From positions 77,285,331 to 77,349,330 of the forward strand of contig OZ035960.1 of NCBI GenBank assembly GCA_964034945.1: a stretch of 64,000 bases of DNA. The letters run 5' to 3'. The position numbers and the translations under genes are program-made. This document shows, in pieces, positions 12,040 to 21,331 of the stretch. The stretch comes from Chrysopilus asiliformis (Eukaryota; Arthropoda; Insecta; Diptera; Rhagionidae). A model generated the notes under the pieces. That model saw only the letters and a program-made list of their open reading frames with translations. It searched no databases and was not told where the DNA came from. Every line of letters starts with the position of its first letter. Positions within the stretch are counted from its first letter, which is position 1.

Positions 12040-12405
12040 TTCGGAATAATTTTACTTTACCGGAATGCGACGAATTGCGAGGATCCGAGGACCCCAAATT
12101 AGACAATTTGGGGTCACAGACCTCATAAAAGTGGTTTAAAATGACCGCTGAAGTGGGGTGGGAAAAAGCGGGGTGAGGCTGAAAAGTTTTTCCGCTCCAA
12201 TTTCCAGTAAAATTGGTTTGTAGCTAAAGTTTTTTTTCGTCAGAAAAGTGAGGTTATATGAAAATTTTAAAATGAAATTTTGTAATTAAAACAGCGTCAG
12301 CAGTCATTTCAAACCACTTTCATGAGGTTTGTGACCACAAATTGTTCTAGTGAAAGTGCGTTTTTGACAATCCCTCGGATTCCAGTAAAGTAAAATTGTG
12401 CCGTG
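12040..12405. mobile_element. Foldback MITE, ~365 bp
   Basis: Outer arms share AATTTTACTTTACCGGAAT with its inverted counterpart near 12380-12405. Inner arms 12108-12141 and 12303-12336 (gggtcacagacctcat and its complement) also pair. Ends are approximate and no TSD was resolved. Confidence 0.55.
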
Positions 12406-12513
12406 AGTTCAATATGAAATGGCTAGATTAATTTTTGTCAGTTCACAAAATATAAAATTTAGCGGAATTGGCAATAAATAGCTGGTAAAGTCTAGTGAAC
12501 AAAGTGATATTTA

Positions 12514-13139
12514 CAGCCCTATTCTGGCATTATGACTGGTCACAAGTCACAACTCGTTAGAGACGATCGGCTTGTTACTTTCTTTGTGACTGACCGAGTA
12601 TTCCATATTCTTGGCGTTGGGTCACAAGAAACGTAACAAATAATTCACCTCAGTATAATTCCAGAATGGTGAATAAATTTGACAGCCGCTTTGTGATTAT
12701 TTAGTTTAGTTCAGTTTTTGGTTTTGTTAGTTTTTAAAGTAATTTTAATATTTGTAAATCTGTGAAAATTGTGGAGAAAGTGCGTGTTTGCCGTGCGTGT
12801 TAAATTATAAAAAAAAAGGTGGGATGTTATTGGAAACCTGAACATTTTCAATAAAAATTTTCTTATTTCGCCAAAAAGTCTTCTTTGTTTGTCAATTGAC
12901 CAGAAATCGTCTCCGTTGTACTCTGGAAATATCACATTCAATTAAATAGTGCAGGAAATAGTTTCTTTTCGTCTTGTTTTTATCTTGTTACCTGCTTGTG
13001 AGTCGGTCACAGTTTTGACAGTAGCTGAGATCAGTCGAAATTGTGACTGAACGCTGAGAATACCAAAAAGTCACAACTTGTGATTCACCTCGCTCTTGTG
13101 ATCGAGTTGTGACTAGTGACCTTTGCCAGAATAAGGCTG
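12514..13139. mobile_element. PIF/Harbinger-like MITE, 626 bp
   Basis: Ends CAGCCCTATTCTGGCA and TGCCAGAATAAGGCTG are imperfect terminal inverted repeats flanked by TTA on both sides (12511-12513, 13140-13142). A TTA/TWA 3-bp duplication is the PIF/Harbinger hallmark. Subterminal 'gtcacaactcg' and 'cgagttgtgac' also pair. No transposase inside. Confidence 0.7.
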
Positions 13140-13589
13140 TTAGTGAAATTAGTTTACGGGTTGCAAAATTAAAAGAAATTATATGCATTTGTGGCCATTC
13201 GTAAAGAAATGCACTTGCACTTAATTATGGGTGATTGCGTTCGGTGTTTTTCATGACCTGTGCAATAATATTGTGCAATAATAATTTTATTTGAAGTTTT
13301 CCAAACGATTTATTTGAGAGGAAAATGTTCTTCAGGTGTCAGTTTATTAAGTAGCCTTAACATATCGTATTTTAAAAAAAATATTCTAGCCGGAAATTAC
13401 CAAAACAGTGACATTTTTAAAATTTGTTTTTTTGGTTTTTTACTTTTTTGACAAAAACAATTTCTTACAAGTATGTTGTATAATAAATATGATAGATCAT
13501 TGAGTTTTCTGCATTTTTGCCTTTTACTGTAAATAATTATCTCGTACCGTTCTCAAAATATTAACGAAATTCAAAACACCCCTTCCGAC
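13140..13589. other. Non-coding, nothing recognised
   Basis: AT-rich sequence without a supported gene or clear repeat end. Confidence 0.4.
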
Positions 13590-13990
13590 TACTTGTAAGT
13601 ATATATGTGTGTGTAACTTTCCCGAGTTCGTGGCTTCTTATATCTCGCAGGCTCCGCGTATGGTGAAACCAAATGATTAACTTACACCAGTGTTTAGAAT
13701 GATAAGAAAAAATGATTTTTGCATGTGTGTCCGGCCGTCCGTCCGTCCATATGTCCGTCCGTCTGTTTGTCGGTCTGTCTGTACACATTTTGTATTCACT
13801 ATAGCTCAAAAATGCGTCAAGTTAGTGACTTGAAATTTTTTGTGACTGAGTTTTACCAAAATCGTAGTGTTCTATCAACTTTTGGTTTTTTTTATCAACT
13901 ATCAAAAGTACCGTTAACTAGAACGGGTACCTCCCATACATTTTTTTTAAATACAAATTTCTCGAAAACTGCGCTTTTGTCGCACATTTA
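13590..13990 (+). repeat. Diverged DINE-like repeat with (GTCC)n/(GTCT)n microsatellite
   Basis: Contains 'cgtatggtgaaaccaaa', 'ttacaccagtgttt', 'agaatgataa' and a GTCC/GTCT microsatellite (~13725-13785), in the same order as the full copy at 45012-45577. The 3' part differs from the other copies. Confidence 0.6.
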
Positions 13991-14640
13991 GTTCTATGAG
14001 TTACAAATGGTAGAGCAAAGCTATTAATTTTAATTTAATTTATTTATTTCGTTTGTATTTTTCTTAGAAATAAAAGTATGCATATTTTTTATATATCAAT
14101 TTTATTTTTGATTGAACAACATTATTATAATTCAAAACCATCGGGAATCGCTTCTATCTTCAAATATTTTTTCGCTCTCAAGTTCCAATGATCACAATTG
14201 CACTGTTTACAGGTGTCATGTTTATCTAACTTGTCCCTTAAAAACACAAAAGAATTAATCTAAATTAATTCCTTTTGACAAAAATCTAGGGAAGGAAAGA
14301 GGAGTAGGCACTCTCTAATTTAGTCAGCTACATTGCAAGAAATTATTTTTATTGCAATATTTTGTTAAATCTAAAATATAATATGTAACTGTCCAACGAG
14401 CAGCACGAGAAGCTATTAGAGATATCGGTCGTCAAAAAATGGGAGGGGGGGGGGCTATCATTTGTTAGTTGGGAAAGGAAGTTAGTTTTAAATCAATAAA
14501 AGTAACAAAAACAAAAATTCAAGTCGTTGATGAAAACATTAACGAGATATATAAAAAGAATAAATAAAAATACAACAATTCAAACAAATTTAACAAAAAA
14601 TCACAGAGTTTGCAGCACTCATATTTGCATAACTTAGAAA
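13991..14640. other. AT-rich flank, no gene recognised
   Basis: Downstream of the P-type stop codon. It may include the P element's 3' untranslated region and terminal repeat, which I could not identify. A G-run (gggaggggggggggc) lies near 14440-14455. Confidence 0.4.
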
Positions 14641-15443
14641 TTAATTACTTGCAGCTAAAACTGAACGTCCAAACGAAATACTGCCGTCCCTTGTCCGTTT
14701 TTCGCCACTGATTGCTAGGCGAAAATTCGCAAACCTATTAATAATCTTATCCCTAATATGACAATTTGAGTAACAATTTATTAGATGATGTCGGAAATGA
14801 CTGCTAGAATAACTAATATCCTGATCTAATACTATATATATTTTTTCCATTAATAAGAAGAATTCAAATACTTGTCGTGTTGGATAAGTAAGTAGTCTGG
14901 CTCCTGTAGGCAAAGTTGAATATTCTTTCAAAGAAACAAATTTACTATATGCCGTATTAAAATCTTCAGTCAAAAGTTCATCAAAACAATTTTCACATGT
15001 TACGTTATTCGATTTCACTGAAAATAAAATGTACCCTGCAATGTTATAAATCACATTACTAGTTTTATCATCAAACGAAAGAGAATATATTCGTTGCTCA
15101 TCTAAATTTTCTCAACATAACAGTTCAGTTTCTAATATATTTTCAGCATCCTTGTTTTTTAAGTAGTCTAAAAACCCGTCTAAAAAATCCCTATCATAAG
15201 AGCTATTCTTTCCATATTCTAAATATTGGGATACGCAAATAAGTCTTAAGTTTTGCTTGAAATTAAGAGCGGACGGTTTTGGCTGCTTTAATCTAATACT
15301 ACTGAAGAGGTTTTCTACACAATCTTGTGAGAATCGACTAGTTAAAACAAATTTAAAACCTGCAGATATTAAAAGATATTCAGAAATATTGATAACTGAC
15401 ATAGTTGAAAAAATTACCCCTGTTTGAAAAGGTTTCCAAATCT
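14641..15443 (-). pseudogene. P-type transposase: C-terminal domain
   Basis: Resumes at 'KPFQTGVIF' and includes 'LTSRFSQDCVENLFSSIR', the conserved block bearing the acidic residue of P/THAP9 C-terminal domains. One in-frame TGA (15112-15114) splits it; the same frame then continues to 'YNIAGYILFS' and ends at TAA 14641. The C-terminal Cys pair (CENC) is retained. Confidence 0.85.
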
Positions 15444-16229
15444 GTGGATTTTTCCATTGACAAAGCGAATGGTTTTCGACTGTGATTCAAATTAAATGAA
15501 CATTTGTTTTGTTTTAGCTTTGCCTTTATCAGTCGTGAAAGTTTTTTTTTTAAACCTGAATTAGGTCCAGTGCAACTGTGGCACTGTGTTATCACCGTGA
15601 AGGTTCATGTTTGTTTCGGGCTCAGGGGAGTGACGAAGCCCTCGTCAGACAGAGTAGTGTCAACTCCTCCTGCTCTCTATTACAGAAATTGTTTATTGGA
15701 TGGATAATAGGAACTTACAAGAAGTTTATATATTCACCATCTGATTTAATTCGGCTTGTGCGAATTATTTTAGAAATCTCCGGCTCGAGAACTTTATTGT
15801 GGATTTTTCCATTGACAATGCGAATGGTTTTCGACTGTGATTCAAATGAAATGAAAACAAATGTTCATTTCATTTGAATCACAGTCGAAAACCATTCGCA
15901 TTGTCAATGGAAAAATCCACAATAAAGTTCTCGAGCCGGAGATTTCTAAAATAATTCGCACAAGCCGAATTAAATCAGATTGTGAATATATAAACTTCTT
16001 GTAAGTTCCTATATGATCCATCCAATAAACAATTTCTGTAATGGAGAGCAGGAGGAGTTGACACTACTCTGTCTGACGAGGGCTTCGTCACTCCCCTGAG
16101 CCCGAAACAAACATGAACCTTCACGGTGATAACACAGTGCCACAGTTGCACTGGACCTAATTCAGGTTTAACAGAAAAAACTTTCACGACTGATAAAGGC
16201 AAAGCTAAAACAAAACAAATGTTCATTTC
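15444..16229. mobile_element. Foldback (palindromic) element inserted in the P element
   Basis: Arms of ~360 bp pair around a centre near 15860. A 12-bp direct repeat, gtttccaaatct, flanks it (15432-15443, 16230-16241); only one copy belongs to P coding sequence, so it looks like a TSD. A ~60-bp unit beginning GTGGATTTTTCC occurs at the left end and as a facing pair in the centre but is missing at the right end, so the structure is asymmetric. Confidence 0.8.
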
Positions 16230-16241
16230 GTTTCCAAATCT

Positions 16242-16321
16242 CTTTTTCACCTACTTTGATTTCCCTGCAAATATCCATAAAATCTTTTAAAAAATCTATA
16301 GCCTTCTCATAATTATCCATA
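16242..16321 (-). pseudogene. P-type transposase: short segment between two insertions
   Basis: About 26 codons (CMDNYEKAIDFLKDFM...) continue the previous segment after the TA at 16320-16321 and lead into '..EIWK', where the foldback element entered at 16241. Confidence 0.75.
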
Positions 16322-17222
16322 CACTCTAAATGGTTTGTGTGAATTCACACTAAATTTTGTTGCAAAAAACTCATTTTTTGTAGTATTTTCACACTTCTGA
16401 TGTGTGATTTCCAACATTCGCGTGAAATCTCTATTTTTGAATGATTTCACTACAAAATTTGTGTGATTTCCAACAAGAGAATATGGAATTTGTGTGATTT
16501 CACACAATGGAAGTGAAATACGTCACAGCAGATAGTAAAATCCAACAGCAGTGTGATTTCACTACAAATTCTGAGTGAAAACCTTCGTCTTTAATAGTAA
16601 AAAACCAGCTTTTGATCATTCTTAATTGACAGTTTTGAAGGGTAAGACCTGTTAGAATTTAAAAAACAGTAAGAAGTGTTTTTAAAAATGTTTAAGTGTG
16701 AATTTTGTACCAAGAATTTTAAATTCTTGATTAATTATAATAAACATTTATATATTCATAAAAATGAAAAGAATATTTTGTTTGCGTGCTTGTCAAAAAA
16801 TTGTTTCAAAAAATTTTCAAAATACAGCACTTATAAAACTCATTGGCATAGGATGCATAACAAAAATAAAAACACCGAAAATAGTGGTAAGCAAAGTGAT
16901 GTTTTTCATTGTTCAGTTTTGTACTGCGGTTTCTGCTGTGAAAGTTTGACAAAATTAGTACATTTTTTTAATAAAAGCTTTTTATATAGATTTTAATAAA
17001 AGCTTTTTAGTGAAATCGCACACATTTTGTGTGAATTCACTATTCTTTTGTTGATTTTTTGTGTGAGATCACTTCATATTTTGTTGGAATTCACGCTGAT
17101 TTTTGTGTGAATTCACGCTCTATTTTCCAATCACACTTAAGTGTGAAATCACTACATTTAATGTAGGAAACCCAGATTCCTACATTAAATGTAGTGAAAT
17201 CCAACAGAAATCAATTAGAGTG
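16322..17222 (+). mobile_element. CACTA-like (EnSpm) element with zinc-finger ORF, 901 bp
   Basis: Terminal repeats CACTCTAA/TTAGAGTG are flanked by TA (16320-16321, 17223-17224), and removal restores the P frame. Both ends are crowded with short direct and inverted motifs such as GTGTGAATTCAC, TGTGATTTCCAAC and GTGAAATCAC, the subterminal repeat pattern typical of CACTA elements. It is non-autonomous; the only coding region is the zinc-finger ORF. Confidence 0.72.
16676..16996 (+). pseudogene. C2H2 zinc-finger N-terminus of a transposon protein
   Basis: 106 codons. The first 30 residues form a C2H2 finger (CEFC...HLYIH); a second follows at ~40-65 (CLSKNCF...HWHRMH); a third is partial (HCSVLYCGFCC). 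Such N-terminal finger clusters precede Tnp2-like transposases in arthropod CACTA-type elements, remnants of which occur at 30611-31413. It likely served in DNA binding. A deletion removed the catalytic part. Confidence 0.55.
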
Positions 17223-17533
17223 TACGATTGAAACTAAGCGCCAGGGACCCTGTACGAGACGAACAGAATGAAAACCAAGTATGAATTAGTCTTAAAAACC
17301 AGGCTGTAGTTTTTAAGCTGGGATCATTGAGTTGTCCTGATAAAAATTCTAAAGCGGCAGAAACGTCTTGCGTTACTATATTATATGAGTTAGTTACTCG
17401 CATTTTTTGGTAATTGTTGGGGTGAAGCATATATTCATGTAATCGAGGAGCTAATTTAAAAATGCTCCCCTTTTGGTAATCTACTAATTGGCTAATGTGG
17501 TCTGCTTTAATAATATTGGAAGGTAAACCATAC
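17223..17533 (-). pseudogene. P-type transposase: GTP-binding-insertion region
   Basis: Resumes after the MITE at 'YGLPSNIIKADHI' and runs through 'KLAPRL', 'NNYQKMRV', 'VSAALEFL' and 'TTAWFLRLIHTWF', motifs recognisable in the middle of P-type transposases. It ends at a TA (17223-17224) into which a CACTA-like element inserted, and resumes at 16321. Confidence 0.82.
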
Positions 17534-17903
17534 CACAAACTAATCATAAGCAGACTAACATTTTCATTCATTCCATTCTAGAACAAAATTGAATTCCAAC
17601 TTCCAAAAAATAAATACCCATAGCAGCCACTCCAGCCGTAGCAGCCATGAGCTTTTCTGCCAGCAGCACAATTAAGTGAAAATAGCAAAAAAAAGACAAA
17701 ATGCGATCAACAAAACGAACAGATTTATTGGACTTTTACTGCTGGAAAGCTTGCATCACGAAGTCTTGTGCTGCTGGCGAAAAAGCTCATGGCTGCCACG
17801 ACTGGAGTGACTGCTATGGGTATTTATTTTTTGGAAGTTGAAATTCAATTTTGTTCTAGAATGGATTGAATGAAAATGTTAGTCTGCTTATGATTAGTTT
17901 GTG
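17534..17903. mobile_element. 370-bp palindromic MITE in the P element
   Basis: Ends CACAAACTAATCATAAGCAG and its exact complement; arms ~110 bp. A 7-bp duplication ACCATAC (17527-17533, 17904-17910) flanks it and the P reading frame resumes across it. No coding sequence. Confidence 0.82.
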
Positions 17904-17910
17904 ACCATAC

Positions 17911-18490
17911 TTGGTTTGAAGGGCAAGTGGTATTTTGAATATTTTATTATTAATAAGACTTTGAACGAGATTTTTCAAGATATGTGGAATGTCTTCGAAG
18001 AAGAAAAGGTTTCAAGAAGAATTTACAGGGTGTATAGATGTACTGACGATATTATTTCTTGTGTGCGTAACTTGAAATTTATTCCACATTTGTAGATTGG
18101 TACTGCACATATCTGTGGTTACGCTGCTGATTTTTAAACCTATATCCTCACTACGATTTATAATATCTAAAACTAAAAAGTAAAGATGGGTATCACTGGT
18201 AAGCTCATTTGTGAAATGATAGGCTACTACTTGCTTCCATCTGCTGCTATAACTTCCTAGCATAACAACTAGTGCATTGGTTGCATTCCTATCACTAACG
18301 GGTAAAGTAGTTTTCCCTATAAACTTTTTTGTAGATGGATCAAAATCACTTCCTTTTTCTATTTTCATCTCATCTAGATATAATCCACATTCTTTTTCTT
18401 CCTCACGCATTGTACTGATCTTTAATTTTAAAAAGCTAAAAATATCATCTGATACACCTTCCTGGAAATCAAAGTTTTGCAATTTTCGCC
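17911..18490 (-). pseudogene. P-type transposase: catalytic core, first part
   Basis: Contains 'GLYLDEMKI', the first catalytic Asp of the P-type RNase H fold, then 'SSRWKQVVAYHFT', and 'ISSVTTDMCSTN' carrying the second Asp. These are diagnostic of P/THAP9 transposases. The frame then degenerates, but 'DIPHILKNL'-like sequence can be followed to 17911, where a 370-bp MITE with a 7-bp TSD interrupts. Confidence 0.85.
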
Positions 18491-18857
18491 TTAACCCATT
18501 TCTTGCCACTACCCGAAATCGATGGAATTTCTTGATGCCCTTTTAATGGTGTGATACTGGGACCTTTAATAACATTTTTTGGCAAAAAAAAATTTCTTCC
18601 GGTAACCCGGTTTTTCAGGGCGTGCTGGTGCGAAAACGCACCATTGGCCGTTAATTCACATTTCAATGTTGTAATGGACAGTGATTTTTTTTTATTTTTC
18701 GCAGTCCATGTAGATTAGTAGATTCTACAGCAGAGATAAGAAATTAAAAAAACATTTTAATTCGCACAGAGTTATATTTTGTCAATTTTAAAAATAAACA
18801 TTTTTTAACTTCAGTGGTGATATGCATGGAAACACTGAGTGTAGAGATACATTGCAC

Positions 18858-19938
18858 TTACTGTACAAGCTGTGGAAGTGGCTTTTCATTTTCTTCTTTG
18901 CTCACGAGAATATGTAACTTCCACGCATTCACCACTGTGCTGTTGATTGCATTTACCCATAGTGGCCACCACCACTTTTTCCCACGCACTGCAACTCGGT
19001 AATTTGCAACACCATTGTCGTGAAGATCCACTCCACCCATATATTTATTATATTCGCTAATAACATTCGGCATTGGAATTGATATTCTTTTCTTTTCATT
19101 CTTGTCATATCGTTTTGCCGCTTGTAGTGGTTCCGGCGAAATATGGTTAGTGGCAATCGAAACTTCAGCGTTATCATTCCAGCGAGTGACCAAAATCTTA
19201 TTGGTTTGATCGAAAACATAATCGGCTTCATGTTTCTTTAAGTCGGCCAGTTTTTAATTTTTTATCAGCCCCAGCCATTCGATTCTTCCGAATAGTTCCA
19301 GTTGCAAAAAAGCGTCTTTCCGTTAAGAGGCACATCAAATAATACGACGTAAAGAAATTATCAAAATAAATAGCATGCAATTCGGGATTTTTTACATTTC
19401 GGAGTAAATCCAAGATAGTTGATGCTCCAAGTCCTATGGTAGTATCGTGAGGTGAACCAGCTCCAGCATACGGTATCAGAAAAAACAGGTAACCATCGAA
19501 GGAACAGAGGCACCAGTATTTATAGCCAAACCTTATTGGTTTGCCTTTGATAAACATCTTACACGAGTGTCTTCCAAAATAAGGAATCATCTGTTCGTCG
19601 ATAGAAAGATGGGTTGTAAATGCACCAAATTGCATGTAATTCCTGTTTAATACATCTAATAAAGGTCGTACTTTAGCAAATCGATCGGTGGTGTCAATCG
19701 AGTCGTTATTGCTCAAATGAAAATACTTTTTGATATCCCGACAACGGTTCCGAGATAATGACTTTTTCACAATCTGGACTCCAAAATCAGGTTGCACTGA
19801 CCAATACATATCCCACCTGGGAACCGTGTGATATCCAGAGAGAATCAGAATTCCAATGAATCTTTGCATTTCGTATTCTTGGACAACAAACGTAGAATTT
19901 TTTTGCTGCGCGTATCGATTAGTGTTATGCAATTTCAC
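18858..19938 (-). pseudogene. piggyBac transposase, frameshifted
   Basis: The first 236 codons (19938-19228) contain 'FIGILILSGYH', 'SIDEQMIPYFGRH' with the first catalytic Asp, and 'IYFDNFFTSYYLM' with the second. The frame shifts near 19228; the third Asp lies in 'YNKYMGGVDLHDN' in the 19193-18858 frame, followed by 'KWWWPLWVNAIN'. The DDD triad is present but split. The N-terminal ~150 residues of a usual ~590-residue transposase and the Cys-rich C-terminus are missing or degraded. Confidence 0.92.
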
Positions 19939-20008
19939 AACTAGGCACGCACAGATGTCAGAGTATCAAGTTTGAACCGCAAATGCCAAATGTTAGTTAA
20001 CCGCCAAT

Positions 20009-20024
20009 GGTGCGTTTTCGCACC
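20009..20024. promoter_or_regulatory. piggyBac subterminal palindrome
   Basis: The palindrome ggtgcgttttcgcacc recurs near 18626-18641 and 20345-20360. Repeated palindromes near both ends are candidate transposase binding sites. Confidence 0.45.
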
Positions 20025-20140
20025 ACACAAAAATAAACGTATTTTTTATACTCATAAATTCACTCGAACGATTTTTTTGATACGGATAGTTCGGGTTTAA
20101 CATGTTAAATTCCCTTTGCCACAAATAAATATATATTTTT

Positions 20141-20280
20141 TATATTTTTCAGTATTTTTACAATGGATTTAAAAAAAAGAGTTTTTTTTTGGTTTTTTTT
20201 CACCACCCCAACGTAATCAACTGAGGAATAAAATTTACTATTTAAAAACTGGATATAAAATCATAAAAATCATACTTTAT
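20141..20280. other. piggyBac 5' non-coding region
   Basis: AT-rich sequence between the transposase N-terminal remnant and the right TIR; no gene. Confidence 0.4.
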
Positions 20281-20380
20281 TTTAAGACTTTAACAATTTA
20301 AATATCAGGGATTTTTCACTCGAAAAATTCTTTTTAAAGATGCTGGTGCGTTTTCGCACCAGTGGCAAGAAATGGGTTAA

Positions 20381-20848
20381 AGTTCGCTCAGATGGAAGTG
20401 GGAATGTTTTTTTTAATAAACAATTGTAACCCCTTCTACCACACGCAAATTTGATTTGTAATGAAGACCTTATTGTGGCCTTCATCCAAGGAACCCATTT
20501 TTTCCCTGCTAAAATTTGGTTTTGGTCTCTATTGAAAATCTTTATCCTATTTTTAGTGATCCTTCTATATTTGAGTAACATTTTTAAATACTTTTGGTTA
20601 ATTGACTTTTTCTCCTGCATTAACTCCTTAATAGTTTTGTTCTTTTCCTCTAAAAGATCTTTAAGAGCCCTAATTTCTGAATCTTTAAGACTTTCTTTAT
20701 CTTCTACTTCTATGTGCATAGGTTCCACATAATCGATCTGAACAGTGGTGTGGTCCATATATTCATCTAAATCTTTTTCCTTAAATTCCTCATTCAAATA
20801 CTCTACTTGAAATTCTTCATCTAAGTATTCTACCTGAACCTCTTCCAT
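20381..20848 (-). pseudogene. P-type transposase: acidic linker and coiled coil
   Basis: Starts with acidic repeats (EEVQVEYLDEE, EEFQVEYLNEE). A heptad-like, Lys/Glu-rich stretch follows (residues ~55-100, LKDLLEEKNKTIKELMQEK), matching the dimerisation coiled coil after THAP. The conserved 'FPLPSERTL' before the catalytic domain is interrupted by the TTAA at 20377-20380, where piggyBac inserted; the protein continues at 18490. Confidence 0.8.
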
Positions 20849-20860
20849 AAATTCTTCGCT

Positions 20861-21142
20861 TTATAAATTAGTAATATCACTGAAACTTTTATTATGTCTA
20901 TTAATTGATTCTACCATCAAAGAAGGGCAAGCATTGTGTTTTAAATAAATCTTACCGTTAACATTATCAAAATTCTGTGATTCAAAATGATGGGAACACA
21001 CTAATGAATTTTTTGTTGGACACCAATCAGGTCCATTAATAAATTCTAACCAAGCATTACGTTGTTCGATAATATTGGGAAAAGAGAATAATCTATCTCC
21101 ATATCTACGATGACTAAAACAATTAGGAATGCTGCATGCCAT
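20861..21142 (-). pseudogene. P-type transposase: THAP zinc-finger domain
   Basis: 93 codons from ATG. It shows the C2CH THAP signature: MACSIPNC at the N-terminus, then RLFSFP, a conserved Trp (WLEFI), and CSHHF around residue 49-53, ending with a conserved Pro. THAP domains bind the transposon ends. The frame stops at 20861 and resumes 12 bp later at 20848 in the following segment, so a frameshift or a small lost intron separates them. Confidence 0.88.
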
Positions 21143-21331
21143 TGTGTTAAATTAAAAAAATTGCACTTCTTTGTGTGATTAGTAAAATACTGGAATTTGG
21201 TCTAGTTTTTTAAAAAACTAAAATTGAATTTCACTCCATAAAACAATTTTGGTGGTTGAGCAACCCCAAAATGGGATGAACTTCAACTCCAAGATTGTAA
21301 TATGGGAAAAAAGGTTAAGTAAAAATAAATA

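Larger units (their letters stand above)
18495..20376 (-). mobile_element. piggyBac-type transposon, 1.88 kb
   Basis: Flanked by TTAA (18491-18494, 20377-20380) with 16-bp TIRs CCCATTTCTTGCCACT. Three copies of a palindrome, ggtgcgttttcgcacc or complement, lie near 18626, 20008 and 20345. The first two extend into an inverted subterminal repeat (ccattggccgttaa against ttaaccgccaatgg). Its insertion split the P-type transposase. Confidence 0.93.
14641..21142 (-). mobile_element. P-type (THAP) DNA transposon, coding region split by four insertions
   Basis: Pieces of one P-type transposase occur in the correct order on the minus strand: THAP domain, linker, catalytic core, and C-terminal domain with a stop at 14641. 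Removing four later insertions (15444-16229, 16322-17222, 17534-17903, 18495-20376) leaves ~2.5 kb of coding sequence, close to the length expected for a P/THAP9-class transposase (750-900 residues). Remaining lesions are a break after the THAP segment and one in-frame stop at 15112. The element's own terminal repeats and 8-bp TSD were not found. Confidence 0.85.

Noticed and set aside
15504..15877. Open frames repeated on both strands at 15504-15877 and 15975-16250
   Set aside because: Mirror translations of the two arms of the foldback element.
17534..17903. Inverted duplication of P-element sequence around the MITE
   Set aside because: At first the matching flanks looked like duplicated P sequence. 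The ACCATAC duplication shows they are simply the outer parts of the MITE's own inverted repeats.
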